Shown: positions 26,804 to 36,454, counted from the stretch's first letter. The stretch is DNA of 64,000 nt from UBA7455 sp026713185 (GCA_963665785.1 OY762456.1:1860001-1924000); one strand, 5' to 3'. The notes: generated by a model from the letters alone, not told the origin. Made by a program: numbers and translations.

Positions 26804-28263
26804 AGCACTTCCTCACTCAGGTTGCCGCGGCGCCGCTTGGAGAGCTCCACCTTGATCTCATCGTGAAGCGCTTTTGTCAATCCATAGTGGGTCACGCAAT
26901 ACATGGCAAAAACCATAAAAACACCGAGTAATGGACCGTACACGGCACCGAGCTTGAATACCGTATCGGCATCCACTTCACCGGGTGCTGCGCCCACCGG
27001 AAACCGGATTAGATCCAGGGCAACCCCGCTTATCATGGTACCCAGACCTACAGCGCCTTTTGCAGCAAAAGAGATGGCGCCAAAGAAGATGCCCTCCTGA
27101 CGTCGGCCGGTTTGTAACTCGTGTTCGTCTGCGATATCCGCCATCATCGAATTGGCGGATACCAATGCCAGACCACCAATGCCTGATGCAAATGCAAAGG
27201 CAACAAGGATCGGCGTGATCAGTGGATTGTCGTTAGCAGGGAAGAGATCCATTAGTCGCAGCACAACCGGTGTTACCATAAACACGAAGGTCCCACTGAC
27301 GCCAATGATCAAGGTCCGGCGCTTGTCATAACGCTCATGTACTGTCCGGGTTGCCGCAATGCCAATGACAAACCCGACAGGCATTGCCATCAAGAGGAGC
27401 ATCTTTGATTGGTCCACCATTTCCCAGAAGAAATTGGCCATATATAACGACAACGCAGCTTGCAGGCCTGACATGACCTGTGAGCTGAGTGTCGCGCCAG
27501 CCAACCACCTGAATGACCTGTTGTGCAATGCTTCTAATGTATCCTTCAACACACCGGTCATGATGGCCCAACCGCTGCGATCTACAAATCGTGTGGTTGG
27601 CAGTTTAGAAATCTGGGAATGTGTTCCGCCAGCTGAAACAAGGATGGACAGCGCCACCACAATAGCCAGTACGAAAGCAAATGGTGGATAGTTTTCCGCG
27701 ATGAGATCTCCCGACTGGCCATCTACGTCCACGAAGAAAATAGCAAAGGCCGAGATGATGACTGCCAGGTGACCGAAGACAGAAAATATCCAGCGGTAGG
27801 CGACGATGCTGGATCGCTCAGTATAGTGGTCTGAGAGTTCTGCGCCCAAAGCCAGGTGCGGCACGTAATAAAGTGTCATGGAACCACGAACGAGGACTGT
27901 AAATACTGTCATCCACGCAAACAGCGCACCTGATGAGAGTTCCTCCGGAGGTGCGAACAGAAAGTAAAAAGAAAACGCCATTGGAAATGCTGCTGCATAC
28001 ATAAAGGGGTGGCGGCGACCCCAGCGAGATTTAAAGTTGTCCGAAATGGAACCCACAACCGGGTCGGTAATGGCATCAAAACAAAGCGCGATGAATATTG
28101 CCAGGCCTGCCAGCGTTCCGGAAAGACCGAGTACCTGATTGTAGTACAGCAATACGAACGTAGCGAAAGCTGCGTTTTTAACGCCCTCCGCGAACTGACC
28201 AGAGCCGTAGATGAGCTTGATTGGCAGGCTAACCCGGTCTGCTTCAGGAGTATCAATTGGCAT
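26800..28263 (-). CDS. GPH-type MFS sugar/cation symporter
   Basis: A 12-helix carrier of about 487 residues, complete. The start at 28263 (MPIDTPEADRVSLPIKLIYG) is preferred; the frame is open 25 codons earlier. GPH hallmarks are GSISDNFKSRWGRRHPFMYAA after helix 2, YYVPHLALGAELSDHYTERS after helix 4 and DEHELQTGRRQEGIFFGA after helix 10. Relatives import glycosides, glucuronides or small organics with Na+ or H+. It is coupled by a 4-bp overlap to the DUF3604 lipoprotein. Confidence 0.9.
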   Translation of the reverse strand: MPIDTPEADRVSLPIKLIYGSGQFAEGVKNAAFATFVLLYYNQVLGLSGTLAGLAIFIALCFDAITDPVVGSISDNFKSRWGRRHPFMYAAAFPMAFSFYFLFAPPEELSSGALFAWMTVFTVLVRGSMTLYYVPHLALGAELSDHYTERSSIVAYRWIFSVFGHLAVIISAFAIFFVDVDGQSGDLIAENYPPFAFVLAIVVALSILVSAGGTHSQISKLPTTRFVDRSGWAIMTGVLKDTLEALHNRSFRWLAGATLSSQVMSGLQAALSLYMANFFWEMVDQSKMLLLMAMPVGFVIGIAATRTVHERYDKRRTLIIGVSGTFVFMVTPVVLRLMDLFPANDNPLITPILVAFAFASGIGGLALVSANSMMADIADEHELQTGRRQEGIFFGAISFAAKGAVGLGTMISGVALDLIRFPVGAAPGEVDADTVFKLGAVYGPLLGVFMVFAMYCVTHYGLTKALHDEIKVELSKRRRGNLSEEVL

Positions 28264-28536
28264 CTCACAGACCTCGATTAATCCATATCGGAACGACGCA
28301 TCATATAGGCAAGGCGTGTGCAAAGGAAATCGGTACATTTGCCCGGATGATTAATAGCAGCAGGTTTTCGGTCTTTACGCTTCTCGTAATAGACGCAACC
28401 CGGAGGAAGCGGTTATTCGCAACGTGTTTACCTATGGTGAACAGCAAGGCTGCCGACACGTTGTCGAGCCGACACGGCATGGCAGGATTTGAGTTACAAT
28501 ACAGGTTTGCACCCTTCACTTTATTGGAGATATCGC

Positions 28537-29700
28537 TTGACGACCCTGAAGGGAAGACGTCCTGAAACCGACATGATTCACGCTGGTGAACCCAAACCCC
28601 GCATTGGCGGTGCAGCGGTGATGCCGATCTTCCAATCCGCCAACTTCGAGACCGTCGAGGGCGAGGCCTACCACGACATTTCCTATATCCGCCTGAGCAA
28701 TACGCCAAACCACACCGCGCTCGCGGAAAAGCTCTGTGCCCTCGAGGGATCTGAAGCCGCCCTGGTGTGCGCGAGCGGCATGGCAGCCATCACTACCAGC
28801 CTGCTGGCGAATCTCTGTCCTGGTGGTCACCTGCTCATCGGCAAGTGTCTCTATGGTGGGACTCATGGGTTCGTGTTCGGCTTGCTTGAGAAATTCGGCG
28901 CTACCTATAGCGTCATCGACATCAACGCACCCGAGTCATGGGAGGACCTGCTGCGCGACGAGACGCGCGTCATCTACACCGAGGCGATGACCAACCCATT
29001 GCTTGAAGTGGCGGATCATGCTGCAGTCGTTGCGTTTGCACGATCCCACGGACTCGTGAGCATGATCGATAACACTTTCACAAGTCCGGTCAATTTTCGC
29101 CCCTGCGAACTTGGCTACGACCTCTCGCTTCAAAGTGCGACCAAGTACCTCAACGGACATTCGGACATAGTGGGAGGTACCATCGCTGGCTCCGGCGCGC
29201 AGGTGAAAGCCATCAAACACCACCTTGACCTGCTCGGGGGCTGCATGGACCCGCATCAGTGTTTCCTGTTGCATCGCGGAATGAAAACCCTGGGTGTGCG
29301 GGTGGCGCAACATAATAAGAGCGCCCGGCAACTTGCTGAAATGCTCGCTGCGCATCCAAAGGTGCTGAGGGTCAATTACCCAGGACTCGCCAGCTCACCC
29401 ACGCATGAACGTGCCAAGGTGCTTTTTGATGGATTCGGCGGCATGCTGAGTTTTGAGCCGGACACCGAACCCGACGGCGCGGCCGCTCTGCTGTCATCCC
29501 TTAAGATCGCCATGTCCGCCCCAAGCTTGGGTGGCGTCGAGTCCCTGGTGACACTGCCAGCGACGACTTCCCATGCGGGTCTGAGCAAGTCAGAGCGTGA
29601 GTCAATTGGCGTCTCCGATTCTCTGGTGCGTGTATCGGTTGGAATTGAACACATAGAAGACCTGCTGGCTGACTTTGAACAGGCACTGGCGACACTCTAG
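28537..29700 (+). CDS. PLP-dependent trans-sulfuration enzyme (cystathionine synthase/lyase or methionine gamma-lyase type)
   Basis: A fold-type I PLP enzyme of about 387 residues. Seen are SYIRLSNTPNHTALAEKLCALEG, the cofactor-stacking VCASGMAAITTSLLANL, the MIDNTFTSPVNFRPCELG region and the Schiff-base lysine in SATKYLNGHSDIVGG; the C-terminus has SLGGVESLVTLPATTSHAGLS. TTG at 28537 with GGAG upstream is the likely start; an earlier in-frame ATG (28489) adds residues not typical of the family. It belongs to the Cys/Met metabolism PLP family; the exact reaction is not resolvable by eye. Confidence 0.88.
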   Translation: MTTLKGRRPETDMIHAGEPKPRIGGAAVMPIFQSANFETVEGEAYHDISYIRLSNTPNHTALAEKLCALEGSEAALVCASGMAAITTSLLANLCPGGHLLIGKCLYGGTHGFVFGLLEKFGATYSVIDINAPESWEDLLRDETRVIYTEAMTNPLLEVADHAAVVAFARSHGLVSMIDNTFTSPVNFRPCELGYDLSLQSATKYLNGHSDIVGGTIAGSGAQVKAIKHHLDLLGGCMDPHQCFLLHRGMKTLGVRVAQHNKSARQLAEMLAAHPKVLRVNYPGLASSPTHERAKVLFDGFGGMLSFEPDTEPDGAAALLSSLKIAMSAPSLGGVESLVTLPATTSHAGLSKSERESIGVSDSLVRVSVGIEHIEDLLADFEQALATL

Positions 29701-29781
29701 GCGCATGGATCAGGCAAAGTTCAAGTGATTGCGTGCAGCCTGCAGAGAAGGCGCAGCGGGTGATTCCTTGAATGTGGGCTT

Positions 29782-30186
29782 CTATCGGTCACGGTGGATT
29801 ATGCCGATAATCAGGCCGAACACTCCGAATTGCAGCATAAGGTAGAGCGATTCCATCAAGATGAATGCCGACACACCTGGCACTTCTTGCTTGGCGACGA
29901 AGGCAAGCACATGGGAAGTCCAGAAAAAGGCTCCGGTGATGAGAACAAATTTAAACCCTCGCTGAAAGCTGTTTCCCTTTATCTTCAGCATGGGAAACAG
30001 GATTGAGAGCAGAGCGCCCTGAAGCACTATAGTGAGTAAACCGACCAGAAAGTTCGGCTCTCCCTCGAAATAGCCGAACGACTCGTATCTCTCATTGAAA
30101 AGGAGAATATGCCAGCCCACGGCGAGTAGGAACGTGCAGATCGTATAGGCGGTGGTTCCCAGGATCAGTTTCTTGACGCTCATCAT
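29782..30186 (-). CDS. Small four-helix membrane protein
   Basis: 134 residues with four hydrophobic segments (about 7-28, 48-68, 78-98, 108-128), starting MMSVKKLILGTTAYTICTFL. I do not recognise a named family with certainty; the organisation resembles DUF1761-like proteins. Two ATG codons in a row form the start. It is monocistronic on the minus strand, convergent with the PLP enzyme. Confidence 0.65.
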   Translation of the reverse strand: MMSVKKLILGTTAYTICTFLLAVGWHILLFNERYESFGYFEGEPNFLVGLLTIVLQGALLSILFPMLKIKGNSFQRGFKFVLITGAFFWTSHVLAFVAKQEVPGVSAFILMESLYLMLQFGVFGLIIGIIHRDR

Positions 30187-30189
30187 TAC

Positions 30190-30348
30190 TTCCGTACTTC
30201 CATTTTCCGAATGTAAGCGGGATTGTATGCCGCCGTTGGAACTTAGGAAAGCGGCCTTCTCTCCAGGTACACGGCCACCCGTTCTGAACTCCAGTACTTC
30301 TGCGCCATCTGGTCCTGCTTCCCGTCCCTGAGGACAAATATGGTTGAT
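30190..30348 (-). pseudogene. Cupin C-terminal-like remnant
   Basis: The frame upstream of the membrane protein is open for 54 codons and contains GPDGAEVLEFRTGG, which matches GPEGVEVLEFRAGG of the intact cupin at 53122 in 11 of 14 positions. No start or cupin barrel precedes it, so it looks like the tail of a deleted cupin gene. Confidence 0.35.
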
Positions 30349-30510
30349 CTATTTACAGGAAAAAGAGTAGCGATACGCGGCCATCAGTGAAGAAACGTGG
30401 TTTATTCGTACTATCCTCCCAACCTAAAAATCTGCTCAGTGATCAACCCTACTGCGTGTAAGCCTGCAGATAGGCATCATTACAGTCATTTGGCCATCTA
30501 AAGGAACACA

Positions 30511-30600
30511 ATGCCACAACGCTTTAAATTGAAAGAACATCAGAAATTAATGTACTTGACCGTTCTTTGGGGAATGTGGTTTATCCTGCATATTCTCTGA
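30511..30600 (+). CDS. Possible 29-residue membrane micropeptide
   Basis: The only coding candidate in the 30.35-30.83 kb gap. AAAGGAACACA precedes an ATG opening a 29-residue frame with a charged start (MPQRFKLKEHQKL) and one hydrophobic segment (YLTVLWGMWFILHIL). Unrecognised; it could be chance. The rest of the gap shows nothing convincing. Confidence 0.3.
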   Translation: MPQRFKLKEHQKLMYLTVLWGMWFILHIL

Positions 30601-30826
30601 ATATTGGTATTAACAACTTTTGTAACCTATTGAGAGTTCATTTTGCATCCCTTTCTACTGGAAAAATTCATCCATCGAATTTCAGTCAATAGTCATGAGT
30701 CGTACAGGGGAAATAATATCATTTTCATGCGACACATCCTGACGCATGGCTGATTATAATGACTGAATCAGCTACATCAGAAACAACCTGCGAAACACAC
30801 ATCAAACAACCCGTGGAGGAGGCATT

Positions 30827-32941
30827 ATGAGCACATACCATCCTGAATACAAAGCAGGCTCTCTGGATGGGGTCGAACCCCTGATACGACTTTGGCTGCT
30901 GCGCCTGCTTAATCGCCCGGGAATAATCAAGGAACGCTTCTACAAGTCTCACAGTTTCTACCTTGGTGGTGGTGTTCTTAATTCCCTGGCGGAGATATTT
31001 GATATCGATATGGAAGATTGTAAAACGGAACGTGATGACATCGACTACACAGAAGTGTTCAAGCGTTTTGACAAGTTATATGCAACTGCTGAAAAAAAAG
31101 TGAAAGACGCCTCGACTCCCGAATGTCTGGCCAGGAACATCCGGCGCCTGGCAGAGTTGGCCCGTCTGTCTGCAACGGATTGCCGCATCCTGGAGATCGC
31201 CATTCTGATCCATACTGAGGAAATCCTGGATAATACAGGTAACCTACTCGGTGGCCTGACATCGAAACAGGTATTCGAGGTATTATCAGTGTCGCTGGAC
31301 TTGCCGCAGAAAGAGATCCGCAGATCATTAAGCAAAACCGGTACCCTGTCCAAGTCGGGGTTGCTGTCCCTTGAGGGCAGTAGTTTATATTTGGGTGACA
31401 AGCTGGAGTTACTGTCGCCTAATTTTGCCAATAATATGGTGTCCTTGGACGCAGACCCTGTGGTCCTGTTGCGGGACGTTGTCTTTCCAAGCGCCCCGCC
31501 ACATTTGACTACCGATGATTTCCCCCACCTGGCAAAGGAACTTGGCGTTCTGCAGCCTTACCTCAAACTATCTATCGCAACCGAACGCAAGGGTGTGAAC
31601 ATTTTATTGCACGGTGAGCCCGGCACCGGCAAAAGCCAACTTGCCAAAATCCTGGCTGTGGAGACAGGTTGTGATCTGTTTGAGGTAGCCAGTGAGGACG
31701 AGGAAGGCAACCCGCGTGTGGGTTCAAAACGCTCACGCGCTTACCAGGCCGCGCAAAACATTCTCTCAAACCAGAATATAATGATCCTGTTCGATGAAAT
31801 CGAAGACGTTTTCAATTCCGGTGGCCTTTGGAAGGACGAATCGATTTACACCCAGCACAGCCCCAAAGCCTGGGTCAACCAGAGACTGGAAGAGAACACG
31901 ACGCCCACATTATGGTTGGGAAATACCATCAATGGAATGGATCCGGCTTTTATTCGCCGTTTCGATATGATTATCAATTTACCGGTGCCGCCCAGGAGGC
32001 AGCGCCAGAAAATCATCCGGGCAACCTGCTCGGACCTGCTCAGCGACCAGGAAATCGAGCGCATTTCCACCGTGGAAACCCTGGCGCCCGCGGTTGTGAC
32101 CCGGGCAAGCTCCGTGGTGGCAGCCATCCGGGATGAACTGCCGAAGACAGAACTGGCCCCCTCCCTGGAATTGATCATCAACTACACTCTTGAAGCCCAG
32201 GGGCATGAACGCATACAGCGCTATGATCCGAACCGGCTGCCGGAAACCTACGATTCCGCATTCATTCATGCTGACGCCGACATAGAAGGCATTGCCGCGG
32301 GCCTCAAAAAGACAAAAACCGGACGACTGTGCCTGTACGGTCCGCCGGGAACGGGCAAGACGGCTTTCGGACGCTGGCTGGCGGAGCAACTGGAGATTCC
32401 TTTGCTCGTCAAACGCGGTTCGGACCTGATGTCCATGTGGGTGGGTGAGACGGAAAAGAATATTGCCCGGAGTTTTCGGCAGGCTGAAACGGAAGAGGCC
32501 GTATTGCTGGTTGACGAGGTCGAAGGTTTCCTGAAGGACCGGCGGCAGGCAAGAAGCCGCTGGGAAATTACGGGCGTGAATGAGATGCTTACCCGAATGG
32601 AATCTTTTCCCGGGGTCTTTATCGCCTCGACCAACCTGCTGGACAGCCTGGACCAGGCCGCGCTGCGGCGATTCGATTTAAAGATAAAGTTCGACTTCTT
32701 GCTGCCTTGCCAGTCCCAGGCCTTGCTGGAGAGTCACTGCAACAACCTGAAACTGGATACTCCCGACAAGGCGCTGACGGCGCGTATCGGTCGGCTGAAT
32801 AACCTCACCCTGGGTGATTTTGCAGCCGTTGTACGCCGACACCGATTCCAACCTGTGTCTACGGCCGCGGACATGGTAACCGCGCTGGAGGAGGAGTGCA
32901 GCCTGAAGGAAAACTTCAAACGCCCAATCGGGTTTTCTTGA
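30827..32941 (+). CDS. Tandem AAA+ ATPase of an accessory (defence-like) locus
   Basis: A 704-residue protein with two complete AAA+ modules. The N-terminal 240 residues are unrecognised and mostly helical. Module 1 has Walker A GEPGTGKS (from 263), Walker B ILFDEIED (Asp323-Glu324) and an arginine-finger-like DPAFIRRFD. Module 2 has Walker A GPPGTGKT (from 505), Walker B LLVDEVEG (Asp563-Glu564) and DQAALRRFDLKI. The layout is that of CDC48/FtsH-like remodelling ATPases, but no protease domain follows. GGAGG precedes the ATG. A putative nuclease, a small coiled-coil protein and a WYL regulator come next, so a role in nucleic-acid or protein remodelling during defence is an inference. Confidence 0.85.
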   Translation: MSTYHPEYKAGSLDGVEPLIRLWLLRLLNRPGIIKERFYKSHSFYLGGGVLNSLAEIFDIDMEDCKTERDDIDYTEVFKRFDKLYATAEKKVKDASTPECLARNIRRLAELARLSATDCRILEIAILIHTEEILDNTGNLLGGLTSKQVFEVLSVSLDLPQKEIRRSLSKTGTLSKSGLLSLEGSSLYLGDKLELLSPNFANNMVSLDADPVVLLRDVVFPSAPPHLTTDDFPHLAKELGVLQPYLKLSIATERKGVNILLHGEPGTGKSQLAKILAVETGCDLFEVASEDEEGNPRVGSKRSRAYQAAQNILSNQNIMILFDEIEDVFNSGGLWKDESIYTQHSPKAWVNQRLEENTTPTLWLGNTINGMDPAFIRRFDMIINLPVPPRRQRQKIIRATCSDLLSDQEIERISTVETLAPAVVTRASSVVAAIRDELPKTELAPSLELIINYTLEAQGHERIQRYDPNRLPETYDSAFIHADADIEGIAAGLKKTKTGRLCLYGPPGTGKTAFGRWLAEQLEIPLLVKRGSDLMSMWVGETEKNIARSFRQAETEEAVLLVDEVEGFLKDRRQARSRWEITGVNEMLTRMESFPGVFIASTNLLDSLDQAALRRFDLKIKFDFLLPCQSQALLESHCNNLKLDTPDKALTARIGRLNNLTLGDFAAVVRRHRFQPVSTAADMVTALEEECSLKENFKRPIGFS

Positions 32942-33314
32942 AAAGATACTATGACGCTGGCCGCTTCGACTTCGGCGAGGGCGAAGACAGCAGGCTTTCG
33001 TTCAGGACAGATAAACCATACGGGGCACACCTGCTTGAGACGCCGTTGACCAAAAATCAGGAGGTTATGGACTTGGATGACGAATACGAGATCACCGCAG
33101 GTTGTTGATACTGAGCAACTGAACTGGTGGTTGCGGGGATTTAGGGAGGTGGTGAGGGGTGTTGACTAGCAACCGCTGATCGAGGTTTCATGAGCGGCAA
33201 TCTAATTCTAATCTGGATAAAGATCCGGATTGAGGTTTTCCAGGGCGTGTGTTTTTTATTCGTATGTGTACGTGTAAGATTCGAACAAAATTAACTACTA
33301 ACGAGGGTATCAAG
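32942..33314 (+). other. Gap without confident gene
   Basis: A 70-codon frame from 32896 to 33108 overlaps the ATPase end and has no recognisable domain or ribosome site. AT-rich sequence follows to the next gene. I see no repeat or strong promoter. Confidence 0.4.
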
Positions 33315-33932
33315 ATGCCTGACAATTTGATGGATAATATTGTCAAGAAAACTCTTGCCGGTATTTCCGAAGCACAAGAGGACTACAATAATTGGACCGG
33401 TGACCATTGGTTATGGGAAGCGCCAGAATATATGGTGACGACTTATATCGCCAAGCAAATATCAGACCTTGAGGATAAATCATTTTATCTTACATTGGAA
33501 CACAAGGTTAAAGACGCCATAGATGAAGCGGGCGGTCTACCTGTTGGAAGACCACGTAAGATCCTACGGCTCGAGGGAAAATTCGATATCCTTGTATGGT
33601 GGGCAAAGGAGACTCCAAGGGCTGTTATCGAGGTTAAGAAGCAAGTTGAGGGTTTTTCAGATATTGAGGCTGACGTCTCCAGAATATGTGGCATATTGAG
33701 TATCCCCGATTCTTCTTTCAGATGTGGTTTCATCGTATATTATACTTCCAAGTATAAGACCGGGTCGGCAAAAAAGTATGTCAGTAATAGAGTGGAAGGA
33801 ATAGCGAAAGAAGTTAAGAAATTTACATATGAGTATGAGAACGGATTGAAATTCAAGAGATATCCCAGGGAAGTCGAGGAGGACGGCAGCGATGATGCGT
33901 GGACCGCCGAGGTTTTGAAGATTTCCCGATAA
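33315..33932 (+). CDS. PD-(D/E)XK-like putative nuclease
   Basis: A 205-residue protein, unnamed family. The start at 33315 follows GAGGG by 7 bases; the longer frame from 33249 adds a Cys-rich stretch that looks non-coding. The pattern Glu62 - GKFD91ILVWW - AVIE106VK108K fits the restriction-endonuclease-like active site (E...D...ExK), where a beta-hairpin presents D and E-x-K. The middle also carries SRICGILSIPDSSFRCGFIVYY, as in type I/IV restriction-type fold proteins. It follows the tandem ATPase by 370 bp on the same strand. Catalysis is inferred from the motif only. Confidence 0.6.
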   Translation: MPDNLMDNIVKKTLAGISEAQEDYNNWTGDHWLWEAPEYMVTTYIAKQISDLEDKSFYLTLEHKVKDAIDEAGGLPVGRPRKILRLEGKFDILVWWAKETPRAVIEVKKQVEGFSDIEADVSRICGILSIPDSSFRCGFIVYYTSKYKTGSAKKYVSNRVEGIAKEVKKFTYEYENGLKFKRYPREVEEDGSDDAWTAEVLKISR

Positions 33933-34044
33933 CGGCGAACGAATTGCTCCCGAAACGGTAGATGAATGGTCCGGAGCCACCATCAAGCCGGTATCTGTCA
34001 GGTCAAACCTGAATTTCTACAAATTACATAAGTCCGACAGCCTG

Positions 34045-34386
34045 CTAAATGAAGTCTTCATCCTCTTCATCTACCTTTTCTTCTTCGAGGTCCCAGGAAA
34101 TTGTGTCTTCCTCGTCTTCTTCTTCGTGAACCGAAATGTATATTTCCTGGCAGGCGTTTTCGATTATTTCCTGACTCTTACCGATTTTCTTCAGCTTTGC
34201 TTGCAGGTCATAGATTTCGGTCTTCAGTTTGTCCACTTCATTCCGCAGTTTGGGGTAGTGCCGTACGGCGTGCCTGATTGACTGCTCGGTACTGACCGGT
34301 TCGTCTTTGTCCTGAAGCAGTTGGTTTTCCAACTTATTCAGGTTGGTTCTTGACAGGTTCAAGGTTACTGTTTTTCTCATGGGCAT
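34045..34386 (-). CDS. Small RHH-like/coiled-coil protein with acidic tail
   Basis: 113 residues. The start MRKTVTLNLSRTNLNKLENQL resembles a ribbon-helix-helix beta strand plus helix, followed by a coiled coil (LRNEVDKLKTEIYDLQAKLKKI) and a strongly acidic tail (HEEEDEEDTISWDLEEEKVDEEDED). Possibly a DNA-binding or antitoxin-like factor, or a DNA mimic because of the acidic tail. It is oriented against its neighbours in the accessory block and divergent from the WYL regulator. No named family is recognised. Confidence 0.55.
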   Translation of the reverse strand: MPMRKTVTLNLSRTNLNKLENQLLQDKDEPVSTEQSIRHAVRHYPKLRNEVDKLKTEIYDLQAKLKKIGKSQEIIENACQEIYISVHEEEDEEDTISWDLEEEKVDEEDEDFI

Positions 34387-34490
34387 TTTCTCTATCTCCA
34401 GTTAGTTAAATTGTAATTTCAATGGATGTTAGAATACCTTTCTTATGCGACGGAACGTGTCGCTGATTTGAAAAAAAACGGAGCAAACAA

Positions 34491-35489
34491 GTGAAAAACC
34501 ACACTATTCGTTGCCTGAAAACATTATCATGCCTGCCCCGCTATCCCAGGCGCATCACCACCCCGGAAATCCACCGGAGGTTACAGGACGAGGGCTTTGA
34601 AGTGAGTCTTCGTACTCTTCAGCGGGATCTGGAATCCCTGTCCGGCTCCTTTCCCATCAGTTCGGAAAACCAGGGACGCACCCTGGCCTGGTACTGGTCC
34701 GGCAAGGCCACGCTGTTTTCCATCCCTGCCATGGACCCCTATACCTCGCTGACTTTTCTGTTGGCCGAGGCGAATATGCAATCCTTGTTTCCCTCCAGTA
34801 TCAGGGCAAGCATGAGGCCTTACTTTGACGCGGCTCGTGATGTACTCGTTAAACAGGGTCGACGCCACCTGAAAAACTGGAAGGAAAAGATCAGGTTCGT
34901 GGTGCGCGGGCAACCGCTGAAACCGGCCCATATTCGTCCAGATGTTATCAGGGCAGTGCACGAGGCTCTGTTGCAGGATAAACGATTGCTGGTGCGCTAT
35001 AGAAAGCGTGAAGAGTCCCGGGGAAAGGAACGGGAGCTTAACCCCCTGGCGCTGCTGCACGGTGACAGTGTGAGTTACCTGGTGTGTACTTTCGGGGATT
35101 ACACAGACGTCTGGCACCTGCCGTTGCACCGGTTCAGTTCTGCCAGACTGCTGGAGAAGTCCGTCACCAGGCTGGCCGGTTTCGACCTGGAAAAATATCT
35201 GTCGGAGGAACAGGCTTTGCAGTATCCCTGGGGCGGGGAAGTGCTCCTGGATGCCCTGTTCGACGCCGGAGCCGCGGCCCACCTGCGCGAGACACGGCTC
35301 AGCACGCGCCAGACCCTGCAAAATTGTCCCGACGGGCGGGTCCGGGTGACGGCGACAGTTCGCGATACCCAGCAACTGAGGTGGTGGTTGCTGGGCTTCG
35401 GCGACCTCGTGGAGGTTATCGGTCCCGACACTCTGCGGGAAGAGTTTGCCGAAACAGCCCAGGAGATGCATAAGCTGTACAGCAAGTAG
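34491..35489 (+). CDS. WYL-domain transcriptional regulator
   Basis: 332 residues. The N-terminal winged helix is TPEIHRRLQDEGFEVSLRTL followed by QRDLESL, the DeoR/HTH_11 style of WYL regulators. The central WYL-like domain contains LLVRYRKREESRGKERELNPLALLHGDSVSYLV, where the usual W-Y-L is relaxed, and a WCX-like C-terminus (VRVTATVRDTQQLRWWLLGFGDLVEVIGP). WYL regulators are frequent in defence islands and often sense nucleic acid ligands. Here it is probably the regulator of the ATPase/nuclease block. Confidence 0.85.
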   Translation: MKNHTIRCLKTLSCLPRYPRRITTPEIHRRLQDEGFEVSLRTLQRDLESLSGSFPISSENQGRTLAWYWSGKATLFSIPAMDPYTSLTFLLAEANMQSLFPSSIRASMRPYFDAARDVLVKQGRRHLKNWKEKIRFVVRGQPLKPAHIRPDVIRAVHEALLQDKRLLVRYRKREESRGKERELNPLALLHGDSVSYLVCTFGDYTDVWHLPLHRFSSARLLEKSVTRLAGFDLEKYLSEEQALQYPWGGEVLLDALFDAGAAAHLRETRLSTRQTLQNCPDGRVRVTATVRDTQQLRWWLLGFGDLVEVIGPDTLREEFAETAQEMHKLYSK

Positions 35490-35809
35490 AATGATTTCTT
35501 ATTTCAGGACAGTTGATGAGTCATCTTATAACGTATTTTCCTTTCGAGTGCCCCGGCGCACATATCCGGGATGCTGGCGCCGCCAGTGTTGCACGCGGGC
35601 CAGTTGGTCTGGTCCACAGAATTAATTTCGATTCTCCGCTTTTTAAAGCCAGCGGCGCTGACTTGCAGGCACGTCGACAGATGTCTCTGGTGCAATACCG
35701 CTGATATTGCAAATTGCGAGGGTCTGGACTGAATAATTATTTACAGTTGAGACACTTACGTTTTCTTCGTTTGCTTGACGCAAAATAGAGCAAGGTGTAT
35801 CGTTGGTGT
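35490..35809 (+). other. Intergenic gap without recognised gene
   Basis: About 320 bp between the WYL gene and the vapBC pair. Short opposing open frames exist on both strands but have no ribosome site or similarity. I see no repeat copy here. Confidence 0.4.
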
Positions 35810-36013
35810 ATGGCTCGTACCAATATAGACATTGATGACAAAGCCTGCGCAGAGGTAATGCGCAGGTATCAGTTCGCTACGAAGAAGGAGGCGGTCAACT
35901 TCGCATTGCAGCTGGTTGCTGCTGAGCCTCTCAGCATAGAAGAAGCTCAACAACTCCGGGGTACCGGCTGGGAAGGAAATCTGGATGAAATGCGAGGGAA
36001 CCGGACTGCATGA
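35810..36013 (+). CDS. vapB: VapB-family antitoxin
   Basis: 67 residues from the ATG at 35810 (MARTNIDIDDKACAEVMRRY), the VapB pattern with TKKEAVNFALQLV forming the second helix. It overlaps the PIN toxin start by 4 bp. An ATG five codons earlier is in frame but adds residues not typical of the family. Confidence 0.87.
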   Translation: MARTNIDIDDKACAEVMRRYQFATKKEAVNFALQLVAAEPLSIEEAQQLRGTGWEGNLDEMRGNRTA

Positions 36014-36393
36014 TCCTGGTAGACACATCGGCCTGGATCGAATTTCTAAGAGATACGTCTTCCCCGGTTTGCGACCGTGTTCAAAGAGAATTGTCTCTTG
36101 ATATAGCGATCACTGACCCTATTCTTATGGAAGTGCTTGCGGGCGCCAGAGATGATACGCATTTGTTGCAACTTCGGAGGTTGCTGGCCAGAGGCGCCAG
36201 GCTGTCTACCCAGCCTGCTGATTTTGAACAGGCTGCCGTACTATATCGTCAGTGCCGCAAGAATGGCGAAACGGTACGTAAACTGGTTGACTGCCTGATT
36301 GCTGCGATTTCTATCAGAAACACCATCCCTGTGCTTCATCAGGATCAGGACTTTGAGGTGCTTGCTCGCCATACGCTGCTTGAGCTTGCTTAG
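36010..36393 (+). CDS. vapC: VapC PIN-domain toxin
   Basis: 127 residues, a canonical VapC. Catalytic residues are visible in MILVDTSAWIEFLRD (Asp5), ITDPILMEVLAGARDD (Glu about 42), KLVDCLIAAISI (Asp about 97) and HQDQDFEVLA. It is expected to be an RNase held by VapB. The pair borders the accessory ATPase/WYL block and precedes a TetR gene. Confidence 0.9.
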   Translation: MILVDTSAWIEFLRDTSSPVCDRVQRELSLDIAITDPILMEVLAGARDDTHLLQLRRLLARGARLSTQPADFEQAAVLYRQCRKNGETVRKLVDCLIAAISIRNTIPVLHQDQDFEVLARHTLLELA

Positions 36394-36454
36394 CAGATGG
36401 TAGTCCTTGGTCAGGAGGACACGAAACACCTTCAATAAAACATTGAAATAAATC

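Noticed and set aside
30092..30337. 81-codon minus-strand ORF
   Set aside because: It is a different-frame shadow of the membrane protein and of the cupin-like remnant.
32896..33108. 70-codon ORF after the AAA+ gene
   Set aside because: It overlaps the ATPase end, has no ribosome site or recognisable domain, and its composition looks like read-through of another frame.
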